NCBI GenBank assembly: GCA_015060865.1
Contig: SUXS01000001.1
Coordinates: 1 to 64,000, forward strand
Length of the DNA: 64,000 nt
From: Bacteroidales bacterium
GTDB taxonomy: Bacteria; Bacteroidota; Bacteroidia; Bacteroidales; Bacteroidaceae
Direction of reading: 5' to 3'
Shown here: in pieces, positions 50,315 to 59,805 of the stretch
Layout of the letters: the number at the start of each line of letters is the position of its first letter
How positions within the stretch are numbered: the stretch's first letter is position 1
The notes under the pieces: generated by a model
Seen by the model: only the letters and a program-made list of their open reading frames with translations
Told to the model about the DNA's origin: nothing
The model's database searches: none
Made by a program: the position numbers and the translations under genes

Positions 50315-51241
50315 TCACCCGAAAAGATCGAGCGACAAGTACCGTTCTCCGCCATCAGGCAACAGTACGACAACCATCTTGTCAGCCCATTCGGTACGAG
50401 AAGCCACCATGCGTGCAGCACAAAGCGCCGCCCCTCCGCTGATGCCAACAAACAGCCCTTCCGTAGCAGCAAGTTCACGAACCGCAGCTACAGCCTCAGC
50501 CTCACCCACACCTATCACCTCATCTACCACGGCATCATCATAATTGTCGGGCACGAAGTTCGCCCCTATCCCCTGTATGCCGTGCGAAGCAGCCTTGCCA
50601 CCTTGCAGCAGAGGAGATGCCTCAGGCTCCACAGCCACAACATATACATTAGAATTACAAGCCTTGAGTCCACGCCCTACCCCCGACACCGTACCACCAG
50701 TCCCTACCCCAGCCACGAAAACATCTACCGTGCCATCCGTATCGTTCCATATCTCAGAAGCCGTAGTCCGCTCGTGCACAAGCGGATTGGCCACATTGGA
50801 GAACTGTTGAGGAATAAAACTGTTTGCCATAGCCGCATGCAGCTCCTCAGCCTTAGCTATGCTCCCAGCCATCCCCAACCTACCATCAGTAAGCACTACC
50901 TCGGCCCCGTAGGCCACAAGTAGCTTACGCCGTTCCACACTCATCGTATCGGGCATTGTAAGGATTAGCCTATACCCCTTGACAGCAGCTACCATAGCCA
51001 GACCTATCCCCGTATTGCCACTCGTAGGCTCTATGATAGTACCACCAGGCCGCAATAGCCCACGCCACTCGGCATCCTCTATCATAGCAAGAGCAGCCCT
51101 GGCTTTCACACTACCGCTCGGATTGAAAGCCTCTATCTTGGCCACAAGCCTCGCCTTGACATCATGCTTCCGGGCATATGCCTTCAGGTCCACCAACGGC
51201 GTGTTCCCAATAAGTCCTGTCACGTTATCAGCTATCTTCAT
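50315..51241 (-). CDS. cysK: cysteine synthase A (O-acetylserine sulfhydrylase)
   Basis: 308 residues from the ATG at 51239-51241 (MKIADNVTGLIGNTPLVDLK). The PLP lysine lies in NPSGSVKARAAL, followed by EPTSGNTGIGLAMVAAVKGY (phosphate and substrate loop), GTGGTVSGVGRGLK (PLP phosphate cup) and FVGISGGAALCAA with the C-terminal serine. It makes cysteine from O-acetylserine and sulfide. A minus-strand TAAGTTTG at 51272-51279 is its -7 element, which makes the ATG at 51262 unlikely. Confidence 0.95.
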   Translation of the reverse strand: MKIADNVTGLIGNTPLVDLKAYARKHDVKARLVAKIEAFNPSGSVKARAALAMIEDAEWRGLLRPGGTIIEPTSGNTGIGLAMVAAVKGYRLILTMPDTMSVERRKLLVAYGAEVVLTDGRLGMAGSIAKAEELHAAMANSFIPQQFSNVANPLVHERTTASEIWNDTDGTVDVFVAGVGTGGTVSGVGRGLKACNSNVYVVAVEPEASPLLQGGKAASHGIQGIGANFVPDNYDDAVVDEVIGVGEAEAVAAVRELAATEGLFVGISGGAALCAARMVASRTEWADKMVVVLLPDGGERYLSLDLFG

Positions 51242-51358
51242 AGAGCAATATCCATCCATCAAATAATGTCACAAACTTACATAATATTTTTCAAACAGCA
51301 AACAATCACCGTTCCTGTTTGTTTGCAAGGAAAAACTTTTTCAAAACGACATTTGAAT

Positions 51359-52441
51359 ATGAAAAAAATGGCAAAATCATTTCTCTTAGGCCTTGCCACC
51401 TTATGTGGAAGCGCCACCCCATCTATTGCCTGTACCGGCATATCACTTACAGCGAAAGATGGTAGCTACGTACAAGCCCGTACCATTGAAGGCGCAGCAC
51501 TGAAACTCATCAGCGAATATGTCATCATCCCACGCGGCCACCAAATGCAATCCTACACGCCCAACGCCCTTAACGGACTGAAGTTCACCGCCAAATATGG
51601 TGTAGTAGGCCTTTGCGTGGTGCAGAAGGAGTTCATTGCCGAGGGCATCAACGAAGCCGGCCTATCAACAGGACTCTTCTTCTTCCCCAACTACGGGAGC
51701 TACCTCCCCTACAACCCATCCGAAGCCGAACATAGCGTAGGTGACTTGCAGTTAAATGCCTGGATGCTATCGCAGTTTGCAACCGTCGACGAAGTCATCA
51801 CCGCCATCAATTCAGGTAAGATACGCGTAGTGGGTCTCGATGCCAATTCAGTAGTACACTACCGCATAGGCGACAAAAGCGGACGTCAGGTAGTACTCGA
51901 ATTCGTAGACGGCAAGCCCCATTTCTACGAGAACACGGTAGGTGTCATCACCAACTCTCCAGGCTTCCCATGGCATCTGGCCAATCTGAACAACTACGTC
52001 AACCTATTCCCGGGCAGTGCCCCCAACCAACTACTTGGTGAGCAAGCGTTGAGTCCCTTTGGGGGCAACTCTGGGATGCTCGGCCTGCCAGGCGATGCCA
52101 CACCTCCGTCACGCTTCATCCGAGCAGCCTTCTTCCGCAATACAGCACCGCAACGTCCCGACGGATTCAGCACTGTGACACAATGCTTCCATATCCTGAA
52201 CAACTTTGATATTCCCATCGGCATTGAACACAAAAAAGGAGAAGGTCCCGACATCCCCAGCGCCACCCAATGGACCTCTGCCATAGACCTCACCAATGGG
52301 AGAGTATACTACAAGACCTCATATAACAATAATATACGATGTATTGACCTACGATCAATCAACTTCGCCAACATTAAGTACCAATGGCACCCGATGGACC
52401 CCACAGAGAAACAACCCATCGAAATGATTACGGTTAAATAG
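51359..52441 (+). CDS. choloylglycine hydrolase-family (linear amide C-N hydrolase) enzyme
   Basis: 360 residues from ATG 51359; signal peptide MKKMAKSFLLGLATLCGSAT then PSIAC. The Ntn catalytic Cys is exposed by cleavage before CTGISLTAKDGSYVQARTIE. Other active-site landmarks are present: RTIE (Arg then Glu where bile salt hydrolases have Asp), FTAKYGVVGL, GINEAGLSTGLFF, VITNSPGFPW with the Asn, and PSRFIRAAF with the Arg. The RTIE motif leans to the penicillin-V-acylase-like branch, so bile-salt deconjugation is possible but not assured. Frames starting at 51164 overlap cysK and lack a signal, so I reject them. Confidence 0.88.
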   Translation: MKKMAKSFLLGLATLCGSATPSIACTGISLTAKDGSYVQARTIEGAALKLISEYVIIPRGHQMQSYTPNALNGLKFTAKYGVVGLCVVQKEFIAEGINEAGLSTGLFFFPNYGSYLPYNPSEAEHSVGDLQLNAWMLSQFATVDEVITAINSGKIRVVGLDANSVVHYRIGDKSGRQVVLEFVDGKPHFYENTVGVITNSPGFPWHLANLNNYVNLFPGSAPNQLLGEQALSPFGGNSGMLGLPGDATPPSRFIRAAFFRNTAPQRPDGFSTVTQCFHILNNFDIPIGIEHKKGEGPDIPSATQWTSAIDLTNGRVYYKTSYNNNIRCIDLRSINFANIKYQWHPMDPTEKQPIEMITVK

Positions 52442-52450
52442 CAAACAACC

Positions 52451-52482
52451 AAAAAGGCCGAGGGAGTCCTCGACCTTTTTTT
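52451..52482 (+). terminator. rho-independent terminator after the choloylglycine hydrolase gene
   Basis: AAAAAGGCCGAGG pairs with CCTCGACCTTTTT around GAGT, with one mismatch and a closing T-run. Confidence 0.88.
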
Positions 52483-52516
52483 GTTTCCAACCACGCTCCA
52501 GCACTCAGCCGTATGT

Positions 52517-53116
52517 TTAATGGAAAAAGATAAAGCCCAAATAGCAGCGTGGGCCAACAGGCATATACAAGTCATCAGCGCCCAACCCATACAGGCAATC
52601 CACCTTAAGCGTCAAGTGGAAAGCGTCGCTGACCATATAGTCACATCCCACAAAGGGGTCAACAGCCACGAATGCCTGTTTATTGAACACCACATCCTCC
52701 TCACGGGTCCAATCATCAGACCGTCCTTCACTCATCAGGAAAGTAGTCAGTTTACCTCCCCCGACAGTTACACCGGCATACGGCATCCATCTTCCCCATG
52801 TCCATCGCCAATCGGCAAGCAGACCAGCCCAGAAGCATTTCACATAACTGCCATTATCCCGTAGGCTAAGCGAAGAGGTATACCCCTCCGTTCCCAAGCG
52901 GAAATGGTTGCCTACATGCATACGTATGGCACCGCCTATACCCATCGGCATACCTGCGGCTTTATTGCCCAAAACCATATTTTCCCCACTTATATATCCC
53001 GTATGCAACATCATGCCGCCATCATAACCGCGCACAATTTTTCCAGAATCATCCCGTGCCAACAGATTAAAACAAATCAGAGAAAATAAAAACATCAAAG
53101 AATAAAAGCGTTTCAT
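52517..53116 (-). CDS. outer-membrane beta-barrel protein, unknown function
   Basis: 199 residues; signal peptide MKRFYSLMFLFSLICFNLLA. The mature part shows alternating amphipathic strands with aromatic ends (GIGGAIRMHVGNHFRLGTEG, YAGVTVGGGKLTTFLM, HLTLKVDCLYGLGADDLYMP) and finishes RCYLGFIFFH, an aromatic C-terminal residue pattern of outer-membrane barrels. About eight strands are likely. No family symbol is recognised. Confidence 0.65.
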   Translation of the reverse strand: MKRFYSLMFLFSLICFNLLARDDSGKIVRGYDGGMMLHTGYISGENMVLGNKAAGMPMGIGGAIRMHVGNHFRLGTEGYTSSLSLRDNGSYVKCFWAGLLADWRWTWGRWMPYAGVTVGGGKLTTFLMSEGRSDDWTREEDVVFNKQAFVAVDPFVGCDYMVSDAFHLTLKVDCLYGLGADDLYMPVGPRCYLGFIFFH

Positions 53117-53152
53117 AGTTTTTAGGCAAATAGGTAAACATTAATAATAACG

Positions 53153-53185
53153 AAAAACGGATGATATTGTCTATCACCCGTTTTT
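53153..53185. terminator. bidirectional terminator between the barrel gene and tRNA-Pro
   Basis: AAAAACGGATGATA (53153-53166) pairs with TATCACCCGTTTTT (53172-53185), with one wobble. T-runs exist on both sides, so it can stop the tRNA transcript (minus strand) and any plus-strand transcript. Confidence 0.75.
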
Positions 53186-53197
53186 TTCCTTTTTTTG

Positions 53198-53270
53198 TCG
53201 GGATGACACGACTCGAACGTGCGACCCCTTGGTCCCAAACCAAGTATACTACCAACTGTACTACATCCCG
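53198..53270 (-). tRNA. tRNA-Pro (anticodon TGG)
   Basis: On the minus strand CGGGATG pairs with CATCCCG plus discriminator A. The D-arm contains AGTTGGTAGTA. The anticodon loop is TTTGGGA with anticodon TGG between the ACTTGG/CCAAG stem strands. The T-arm has GTTCGAGTC. CCA is not encoded. A promoter with TAATTTTG (minus strand, 53297-53304) lies 26 bases upstream inside a family E repeat. Confidence 0.95.
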
Positions 53271-53662
53271 AAAGCCTTCCTTCTTGAAAAGCGCTGCAAA
53301 ATTAGTGCAAGGCGAGCGAAAAACCAAATTTTTATTTGAGTTTTTCCGAACCGAAGCCTAAATTCTGTGACAAAATCACTAAAGACAGTGCAAAACCGAA
53401 TAAAAAAGTCCAGTTTATCCAGAAATCTTCTGCCAACGAAGTTATTTAAAATTAATGCAAGGTGTGAGCGAAAAACCAAATTTATTTGAGTTTTTGAGCG
53501 AACAGTACCAAATGGTATTCTACTTGAAAGATACAAACCCAATTCATTTATGATTTTTGATTAGCGGCACCTATTTAATGGCTATTTTTGAAGAAAATAT
53601 GATTTTTTAGCTGTATATTTGCAGTTTGTTAACTGCATATTAAAATTATAAACAATATACTT
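53271..53662. other. spacer with two family E repeats and divergent promoters of tRNA-Pro and aspS
   Basis: Minus-strand family E copies lie at 53289-53395 (complete; it also matches the outer part of the rplY copy) and 53450-53510 (partial: GAGCGAAAAACCAAATTTAT). The tRNA promoter -7 is at 53297-53304. For aspS a TATATTTG box lies at 53614-53621. No gene is visible. Confidence 0.7.
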
Positions 53663-55423
53663 ATGTACAGAACGAATACTTGTGGAGAGCTGCGCATCTC
53701 CAATGTAGGACAGAAGGTGACCCTGGCTGGATGGGTACAGCGTACCCGTAAGATGGGAGGTATGACATTCGTGGATCTCCGCGACCGCTACGGTCTCACC
53801 CAGTTGGTGTTTGATGAGAACCACGATGCCTCGCTTACCGAGCAGGCCAACAAGTTGGGCCGTGAATATGTGGTTCAGGTGACGGGTACCGTGAGCGAGC
53901 GCTCGGCCAAGAACCCCAAGATGGAGACGGGCGACATCGAGATTATCGTAGAGGCAATGACCGTGCTCAATGCTTCACAGACTCCTCCCTTTACTATAGA
54001 GGACAACACCGACGGTGGCGACGATATCCGTATGAAATACCGCTACCTCGACCTGCGTCGTGGTGCCGTGCGCCGCAACCTTGAGCTGCGCCATAAGATG
54101 GCTTTCGAGGTACGCCGCTACCTCGACGAACGTGGCTTCCTTGAGGTGGAGACACCGGTGCTCATCGGCTCTACTCCCGAGGGTGCCCGCGACTTCGTGG
54201 TGCCTTCACGCATGAACCCCGGACAGTTCTACGCACTGCCCCAGAGCCCGCAGCTCTTCAAGCAGATACTGATGGTGTCGGGCTTCGACCGCTACTTCCA
54301 GATTGTGAAGTGCTTCCGCGATGAGGACCTCCGTGCCGACCGTCAGCCTGAGTTTACCCAGATCGACTGCGAGATGTCGTTCGTGGAGCAGGAAGATGTG
54401 ATTTCACTCTTCGAGGACATGTCAAAGCACCTCTTCAAGTCAATCCTCGGTATCGATATGCCCGAGGCATTCCCCCGCATGACCTGGCACGATGCCATGA
54501 AGTACTATGGTAGCGACAAGCCCGACCTCCGCTTCGACATGCGCTTCGTGGAACTCATGGACGTATTGCAGGGACATGGCTTCAGCGTATTCGATAGCGC
54601 TGCCTACATCGGCGGTATCTGTGCCAAGGGTGCTGCCACCTATACCCGCAAGCAACTCGATGCGCTCACCGACTATGTGAAGCGTCCGCAGATTGGTGCC
54701 AAGGGTATGGTATATGCCCGTGTGGAGGCCGACGGCAATGTGAAGTCAAGCGTAGATAAGTTCTATACACAAGAGGTGTTGCAGCAGCTGAAGGCTGCCA
54801 TGAACGCCGAGCCCGGTGACCTCATCCTCATCCTCTCGGGCGATGATGTGATGAAGACCCGCAAGCAACTCTGTGAGCTTCGTCTCGAGGTGGCTGAGCA
54901 GCTTGGCCTACGCGACAAGAACAAGTTTGCTTGCCTTTGGGTGGTAGACTTCCCCATGTTCGAGTGGAGCGACGAGGAGCAGCGCCTCATGGCCATGCAC
55001 CATCCGTTCACCTCACCCAAACCTGAAGATATCGAACTCCTCAGCACCAACCCCGCTGCCGTACGTGCCAATGCCTACGACATGGTCATCAATGGTGTAG
55101 AGGTAGGTGGCGGCTCTATCCGTATCCACGACAACGAGTTGCAGAAGAAGGCCTTCGAGATTCTCGGCTTCTCTGAGGAGCGTGCCCAGTCACAGTTTGG
55201 CTACCTGCTCAACGCCTTCAAGTACGGTGCGCCCCCTCACGGTGGCTTGGCCTATGGCCTCGACCGCTTCGTGAGCCTCTTTGCCGGTCTCGACAGCATC
55301 CGCGACTGCATCGCCTTCCCGAAGAACAACTCGGGTCGTGATGTCATGATTGATGCTCCCGCACCGCTTGAGCAGGCTCAGCTCGACGAACTCAACATTC
55401 TGGTGGATTTGAAGGAGAAGTAG
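53663..55423 (+). CDS. aspS: aspartyl-tRNA synthetase
   Basis: 586 residues: the N-terminal OB anticodon-binding domain begins [20 protein letters not shown], then class II motifs follow. Motif 1 lies near [20 protein letters not shown], motif 2 is [20 protein letters not shown], and motif 3 is [16 protein letters not shown]. The bacterial GAD insertion sits between motifs 2 and 3. It charges tRNA-Asp. Length and motifs are those of the bacterial-type enzyme. Confidence 0.97.
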   Translation: MYRTNTCGELRISNVGQKVTLAGWVQRTRKMGGMTFVDLRDRYGLTQLVFDENHDASLTEQANKLGREYVVQVTGTVSERSAKNPKMETGDIEIIVEAMTVLNASQTPPFTIEDNTDGGDDIRMKYRYLDLRRGAVRRNLELRHKMAFEVRRYLDERGFLEVETPVLIGSTPEGARDFVVPSRMNPGQFYALPQSPQLFKQILMVSGFDRYFQIVKCFRDEDLRADRQPEFTQIDCEMSFVEQEDVISLFEDMSKHLFKSILGIDMPEAFPRMTWHDAMKYYGSDKPDLRFDMRFVELMDVLQGHGFSVFDSAAYIGGICAKGAATYTRKQLDALTDYVKRPQIGAKGMVYARVEADGNVKSSVDKFYTQEVLQQLKAAMNAEPGDLILILSGDDVMKTRKQLCELRLEVAEQLGLRDKNKFACLWVVDFPMFEWSDEEQRLMAMHHPFTSPKPEDIELLSTNPAAVRANAYDMVINGVEVGGGSIRIHDNELQKKAFEILGFSEERAQSQFGYLLNAFKYGAPPHGGLAYGLDRFVSLFAGLDSIRDCIAFPKNNSGRDVMIDAPAPLEQAQLDELNILVDLKEK

Positions 55424-55523
55424 ACCTACGTTTTCGTCTGCCGTCCTCTGCCCAAAGCAGATAGCTCGCGAATATACCAGCATTTGTTGACGGACACCAC
55501 GTCAGCAACCCACATTGACTGAA

Positions 55524-55610
55524 AACCACGGATTTCCCAGACTACACAAGAATTCTAAAGAATATGCATCTTAGATTTCGTGTAATCTGAGTAATCTGTG
55601 ATTTTTTTAG
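55524..55610. repeat. family B hairpin, copy after aspS
   Basis: AACCACGGATTTCCCAGACT at the left and GTAATCTGAGTAATCTGTGA then TTTTTTT at the right. It is shorter and more diverged than the other copies, and may serve as aspS terminator. Confidence 0.7.
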
Positions 55611-55751
55611 AACCCCTGTTCACACCGATGCAGGAAAGAATCCATCAGTGGGTACAAACACACCATCCGAGGGGTATAAAAACATGTTTACCCGTTTTTG
55701 GTCAAGGTATCGGTAATCGGACATAACACACTATCATATTGTCTGTTACCG

Positions 55752-56063
55752 ACCGACACCCCCGTTGCGGGGTATCGGTCCCCCACTATATACAGAGTAA
55801 AAACAGTTTCACTCAATAAAGGTACTCAAACAAGTAATTGGAGAAATCTGTAGTTAGTATAGAAATATTGCAAGGCTCTGATCAAAATGTTAGACAAAGA
55901 GATTTCAAAAATTCTCTTTGTCCAATTTGGAAGTTGCATGTATGCAATTCAAAAACCGCCTTTTTCGGCCTACCGAAATCTGACGTTTTGCTACCAAAAC
56001 AGACAAAATACTGACATTATGCTACACCCACACCCACCGATACCCCGCAGCAGGGGTGTCGGT
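55752..56063. repeat. 312-bp segment bounded by inverted 28-bp hairpins
   Basis: ACCGACACCCC..GGGGTATCGGT at 55752-55779 and ACCGATACCCC..GGGGTGTCGGT at 56036-56063 are each hairpins and are inverse complements of each other with one or two differences in the loops. That is the end structure expected of a small mobile element. Confidence 0.65.
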
Positions 56064-56188
56064 GGATAAGTCGTATATATTCAATGCATTGCACACAAAT
56101 ACCGACACCTACGCTAAAAAAAAAAGCAAAACTCATCTCTTAAAAAATAGGATAAGAAGCCCCCTACCCTATTATTCGTCAAAAGCTA

Positions 56189-57628
56189 TCAAAGGATAGT
56201 TTTTACGGTTTCGAGCATGCCAACTTGCTGGATACTGTCGAGATACTTGACTACGAGATCGGTGAGACCTGGAATCTCGTTGAGGTTGCACTTCCAAATG
56301 CTATCCTCAGCAAGTACACCTTCGGCCACCTTACGAGTATCGCCCGTCGCCCAGAGTTCCTTGAGCAGTGCCATGATCTCGGGAGCGTCATTGGGAACAA
56401 TCTCTGCGCCATCTTCGCGCACGCCACCCTTATAATAGGTAATAATGGCTGCAAGACCCAGTACAAGCCCCTTGGGCAGTTCACCCTTACGAGCAAGGTA
56501 TGTCTTGAGACCAGGAAGATCGCGTGTTTCGTATTTGGGGAACGAGTTGAGCATGATGCTGGTTACCTGATGATCCACGAATGGGTTCACGAAACGCTCA
56601 AGCACATCGCCAGCAAACTTCTGCAGTTCCTCCTTGGGCAAGTTGAGTGTCTCCATAAGCTCTTCGTACATCACCTTATTGATATACTTACCAATTACAG
56701 GATGTTGACATGCATCGCGTACGATGTTCACGCCCGACAGGTAAGCTACAGGAGAGAGCACGGTGTGAGGACCATTGAGCAGCGTCACCTTACGCTCGTG
56801 ATAGGGCTCTTCTGAGGGCACGAAGAGCACGTTCAGACCAGCCTTATCAGCGGGGAATTCATCAGCGATATCGGCAGGTGCCTCGATGACCCAAAGGTGG
56901 AAGAACTCACCTTGAACGACCATATTGTCATCATAGCCGAGTTTGGCCTTGATATCGTCGATCTCCTTACGGGGGAAGCCCGGCACGATGCGGTCAACCA
57001 ATGTCGCATACACGCCACAAGCATTAAGGAACCAATTCTTGAAGTCCTCACCAAGGTTCCACAATTCAATGTACTGAAGTATACACTCCTTGAGCTTGTG
57101 GCCATTGAGGAAGATAAGTTCGCAAGGGAACACGATGAGTCCCTTGGTCATATCGCCCTTAAAGTATTCATAACGATGATAGAGCAGTTGTGTGAGCTTG
57201 CCGGGATAGGACGACGCAGGCTTGTCGGTCAGTTTACATGAAGGGTCAAAGGCAATGCCTGCCTCTGTAGTATTGGAGATTACGAAACGCATCTCGGGCT
57301 GCTCGGCTAAACGCATAAACTCATCATTCTGAGTATAAGCATTCAGTGCACGGCTGATAACGTCAATTTTAGTCAAGCTGTTCACAGGCTCTCCGCCGTC
57401 GAGTCCCTGCAGGTTAACATGATAAAGACAGTCTTGTCCGTTGAGCATATCAATCATTCCCTTCTCGATAGGCTGCACCACTACTACGCTACCATTGAAA
57501 TCGGTTTTTTCATTCATGTTGAAGATTATCCAATCCACAAAAGCGCGAAGGAAGTTACCTTCACCAAACTGAATCACCTTTTCGGGGCGTATGGTCTTGC
57601 CCGCAGTTTCTTTGTTTAATGCTTTCAT
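56189..57628 (-). CDS. uxaB: tagaturonate reductase (altronate oxidoreductase)
   Basis: 479 residues, MKALNKETAGKTIRPEKVIQ then FGEGNFLRAFVDWIIFNMN: the GxGxFLRAF dinucleotide-binding start of the mannitol dehydrogenase family. Later come ISNTTEAGIAFDP, a VDRIVPGFPRKE segment and KVTLLNGPHTVLSPVAYLSG with the catalytic Lys region. It interconverts tagaturonate and altronate using NADH in galacturonate breakdown. It is divergent from uxaC, with both -7 elements reading TAATTTCG. Confidence 0.95.
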   Translation of the reverse strand: MKALNKETAGKTIRPEKVIQFGEGNFLRAFVDWIIFNMNEKTDFNGSVVVVQPIEKGMIDMLNGQDCLYHVNLQGLDGGEPVNSLTKIDVISRALNAYTQNDEFMRLAEQPEMRFVISNTTEAGIAFDPSCKLTDKPASSYPGKLTQLLYHRYEYFKGDMTKGLIVFPCELIFLNGHKLKECILQYIELWNLGEDFKNWFLNACGVYATLVDRIVPGFPRKEIDDIKAKLGYDDNMVVQGEFFHLWVIEAPADIADEFPADKAGLNVLFVPSEEPYHERKVTLLNGPHTVLSPVAYLSGVNIVRDACQHPVIGKYINKVMYEELMETLNLPKEELQKFAGDVLERFVNPFVDHQVTSIMLNSFPKYETRDLPGLKTYLARKGELPKGLVLGLAAIITYYKGGVREDGAEIVPNDAPEIMALLKELWATGDTRKVAEGVLAEDSIWKCNLNEIPGLTDLVVKYLDSIQQVGMLETVKTIL

Positions 57629-57660
57629 CAGTATAGTTCTTTTAATTCATTACGATGTTG

Positions 57661-57760
57661 CGAAATTAGTATAACCCCTCAAAAAAAGCAAGCACGAAGC
57701 ATAAAAAGAATAAAAAAAACGTCCAACATTTGCGCAAAAAAAAGAAATCCGCTAATTTCG
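57661..57760. promoter_or_regulatory. divergent uxaB/uxaC promoters
   Basis: For uxaC: TTTG at 57729-57732, 20-bp spacer, TAATTTCG at 57753-57760. For uxaB: TAATTTCG on the minus strand at 57661-57668. The identical -7 boxes suggest joint control of the two hexuronate genes. No operator palindrome is obvious. Confidence 0.65.
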
Positions 57761-57802
57761 TCACTTGCGAAAACATTATACAACTTATATAAATAGCAAC
57801 GT

Positions 57803-59209
57803 ATGAAAAACTTTATGGATGAAAACTTTCTGTTGACCACCGAAACGGCGCAGAAGCTGTATCACGAGCATGCCAAGAAGATGCCCATCATCGACTATCA
57901 CTGTCACCTCATCCCTCAGATGGTTGCCGATGACCACCAGTTCCGCTCACTCACCGAGATATGGCTCGGTGGCGACCATTACAAGTGGCGCGCCATGCGC
58001 ACCAACGGTGTGAACGAGCGCTATTGCACAGGCAAGGACACTACCGACTGGGAGAAGTTCGAGAAATGGGCTGAGACCGTACCCTATACCTTCCGCAACC
58101 CGCTCTATCACTGGACTCACCTGGAGCTGAAGACCGCTTTCGGCATCGACAAGATACTGAGCCCGAAGACAGCACGCGAAATCTACGAAGAGTGTAACGA
58201 GAAGCTGAAACAGCCCGAATACACAGCACGCGGATTCATGCGCCGTTACCATGTAGAGGTAGTATGTACGACCGACGATCCCGTTGACTCACTCGAATAT
58301 CATATCAAAACCCGCGAGAGCGGCTTCGAAGTGAAGATGCTGCCCACATGGCGCCCCGACAAGGCCATGGCCGTAGAGGTACCCGCCAACTTCCGTGCCT
58401 ACATCGACAAGTTGTCAGAGGTGAGTGGTGTTACTATTAGCAAGTTCAGCGATGTCATCGAAGCTCTGCGCGTACGTCACAAATTCTTCGAGGAGCAGGG
58501 CTGTAAGCTGAGCGACCACGGTATCGAGGAGTTCTATGCCGAGGACTACACCGATGCTGAGATTGAGTCAATCTTCAACAAGGTATATGGTGGCACCGAG
58601 CTTACCAAGGAGGAGATTTTGAAGTACAAGAGCGCCATGATGATTGAGTTCGGTATCATGGATGCTGAGACTGGCTGGACACAGCAGTTCCACTATGGAG
58701 CCATCCGCGACAACAACAGCAAGATGTTCAAGCTCCTCGGCCCTGACACAGGTTTCGACTCTATCGGCGAATTCACCACAGCCAAGGCTATGGCCAAGTA
58801 TCTCGACAAGCTCAACTCTATGGGCAAACTGGCTAAGACCATCCTCTACAACCTCAACCCCTGTGCCAACGAGGTGATTGCCACCATGTTGGGTAACTTC
58901 CAGGACGGTAGCGTACCCGGAAAGATACAGTTCGGTTCAGGTTGGTGGTTCCTCGACCAGAAGGATGGTATGGAGAAGCAGATGAACGCCCTCTCTGTAC
59001 TCGGCCTGCTGAGCCGCTTCGTAGGTATGCTCACCGATTCACGCTCATTCCTCTCATATCCTCGTCACGAGTACTTCCGTCGTACCCTGTGTAACCTCGT
59101 GGGTCGCGATGTGGAGAACGGTGAGATTCCTTACAGCGAAATGGAGCGCGTAAATCAGATGATCGAAGATATTAGCTACAACAACGCGAAGAACTTCTTC
59201 CAGTTCTAA
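57803..59209 (+). CDS. uxaC: glucuronate isomerase (uronate isomerase)
   Basis: 468 residues: MKNFMDENFLLTTETAQKLY, the metal motif PIIDYHCHLIP, RAMRTNGVNERYCTG, VVCTTDDPVDSL, FHYGAIRDNNSKMFKLLGPD, DQKDGMEKQMNALSVLGLLS and TDSRSFLSYPRHEYFRRTLC. All are hallmarks of the amidohydrolase-fold uronate isomerases. It converts galacturonate to tagaturonate and glucuronate to fructuronate, feeding uxaB. Confidence 0.97.
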   Translation: MKNFMDENFLLTTETAQKLYHEHAKKMPIIDYHCHLIPQMVADDHQFRSLTEIWLGGDHYKWRAMRTNGVNERYCTGKDTTDWEKFEKWAETVPYTFRNPLYHWTHLELKTAFGIDKILSPKTAREIYEECNEKLKQPEYTARGFMRRYHVEVVCTTDDPVDSLEYHIKTRESGFEVKMLPTWRPDKAMAVEVPANFRAYIDKLSEVSGVTISKFSDVIEALRVRHKFFEEQGCKLSDHGIEEFYAEDYTDAEIESIFNKVYGGTELTKEEILKYKSAMMIEFGIMDAETGWTQQFHYGAIRDNNSKMFKLLGPDTGFDSIGEFTTAKAMAKYLDKLNSMGKLAKTILYNLNPCANEVIATMLGNFQDGSVPGKIQFGSGWWFLDQKDGMEKQMNALSVLGLLSRFVGMLTDSRSFLSYPRHEYFRRTLCNLVGRDVENGEIPYSEMERVNQMIEDISYNNAKNFFQF

Positions 59210-59273
59210 TGAGAGAACACTTAAGATGATAAAATTGGCTGACCATCTTACAGTTTGAAACTATTCCAATAAG

Positions 59274-59320
59274 AAAAGACCATTTCATTGCTCGGTGAAG
59301 AGCTCCGAAATGGTCTTTTT
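59274..59320 (+). terminator. rho-independent terminator after uxaC
   Basis: AAAAGACCATTTC pairs perfectly with GAAATGGTCTTTT around a 20-nt loop, followed by TT. Confidence 0.92.
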
Positions 59321-59650
59321 CTGCATTAGCAAGTATTCAACTTACAAATTGAAAGCTTGGATATTGTAAAATCCTATTTTGCACCCTTTTTCATTTCTTA
59401 GAAGGACAAAACAAAGGGAGAATAGCCTCAAGCCATAACAATGCAGACGGATGACATGTCGGCAGAAGGTACCAAGTTGGCATTTTTGAGAGAATCACCT
59501 TACTTTTGTAAAGAAAAACGAGCTCCTTACCGCCTAAATTGGAACAAAACCCTTACATTTAGTAAGTTTTTTAGCAAAAAGTGCCAAATATATGTTGTAC
59601 GACATGAAAAAATGTTTTGTAAGTTCAAAAAAAATGAAGACCTTTGCATC
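59321..59650. other. AT-rich spacer after uxaC
   Basis: A frame at 59441-59689 (82 codons, Lys/Phe/Cys-rich) has no signal, motif or family likeness and overlaps a promoter, so I do not call it. Several T-rich strings are seen but no repeat. Confidence 0.4.
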
Positions 59651-59730
59651 GTTATCCTAACAAACAATCTTTTTACCTTAAAAAACTAATACCTATTGAT
59701 CTATACGGGGCTCTGTGAAGAGCCCTTTAT
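59616..59730 (+). ncRNA. candidate small RNA with own promoter and terminator
   Basis: TTTG (59616-59619), 19-bp spacer, GACCTTTG (59639-59646, one mismatch to consensus) predict a start near 59651. GGGCTCT (59708-59714) pairs perfectly with AGAGCCC (59719-59725) and is followed by TTTATAGTTT. The implied transcript is about 80 nt and has no ORF. It lies upstream of the separate promoter at 59770, so it is not simply a leader of the next gene. Confidence 0.45.
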
Positions 59731-59769
59731 AGTTTCGTGCAAGCAAGCATAAAAAAGAGCAGAATGGAT

Positions 59770-59800
59770 TTTGCTTTTTCTCCCACTTTTTCTAATTTTG
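59770..59800 (+). promoter_or_regulatory. perfect consensus promoter abutting the EEP gene
   Basis: TTTG (59770-59773), exactly 19 bases, TAATTTTG (59793-59800). The ATG of the EEP gene lies 5 bases later at 59806, so transcription should start at or near the start codon. Confidence 0.8.
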
Positions 59801-59805
59801 CATAC

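Larger units (their letters stand above)
55424..56188. other. 765-bp gene-free region with a family B hairpin and a pair of inverted GC hairpins
   Basis: It holds a family B hairpin (55524-55610) and two opposite-facing copies of a 28-bp hairpin (55752-55779 and 56036-56063). Between these lie small AT-rich palindromes such as GCATGTATGC and a perfect CAAAGAGA/TCTCTTTG pair. A 60-codon frame at 55887 has no protein character. Possibly a decayed non-autonomous element. Confidence 0.55.

Noticed and set aside
51164-51358. longer start for the choloylglycine hydrolase-family gene
   Set aside because: It would overlap the cysK start and remove the signal peptide from the N-terminus; ATG 51359 fits the signal and the catalytic Cys.
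59441-59689. 82-codon frame upstream of the EEP gene
   Set aside because: No motif, Lys/Cys/Phe-rich translation of AT-rich spacer, and it overlaps a promoter.
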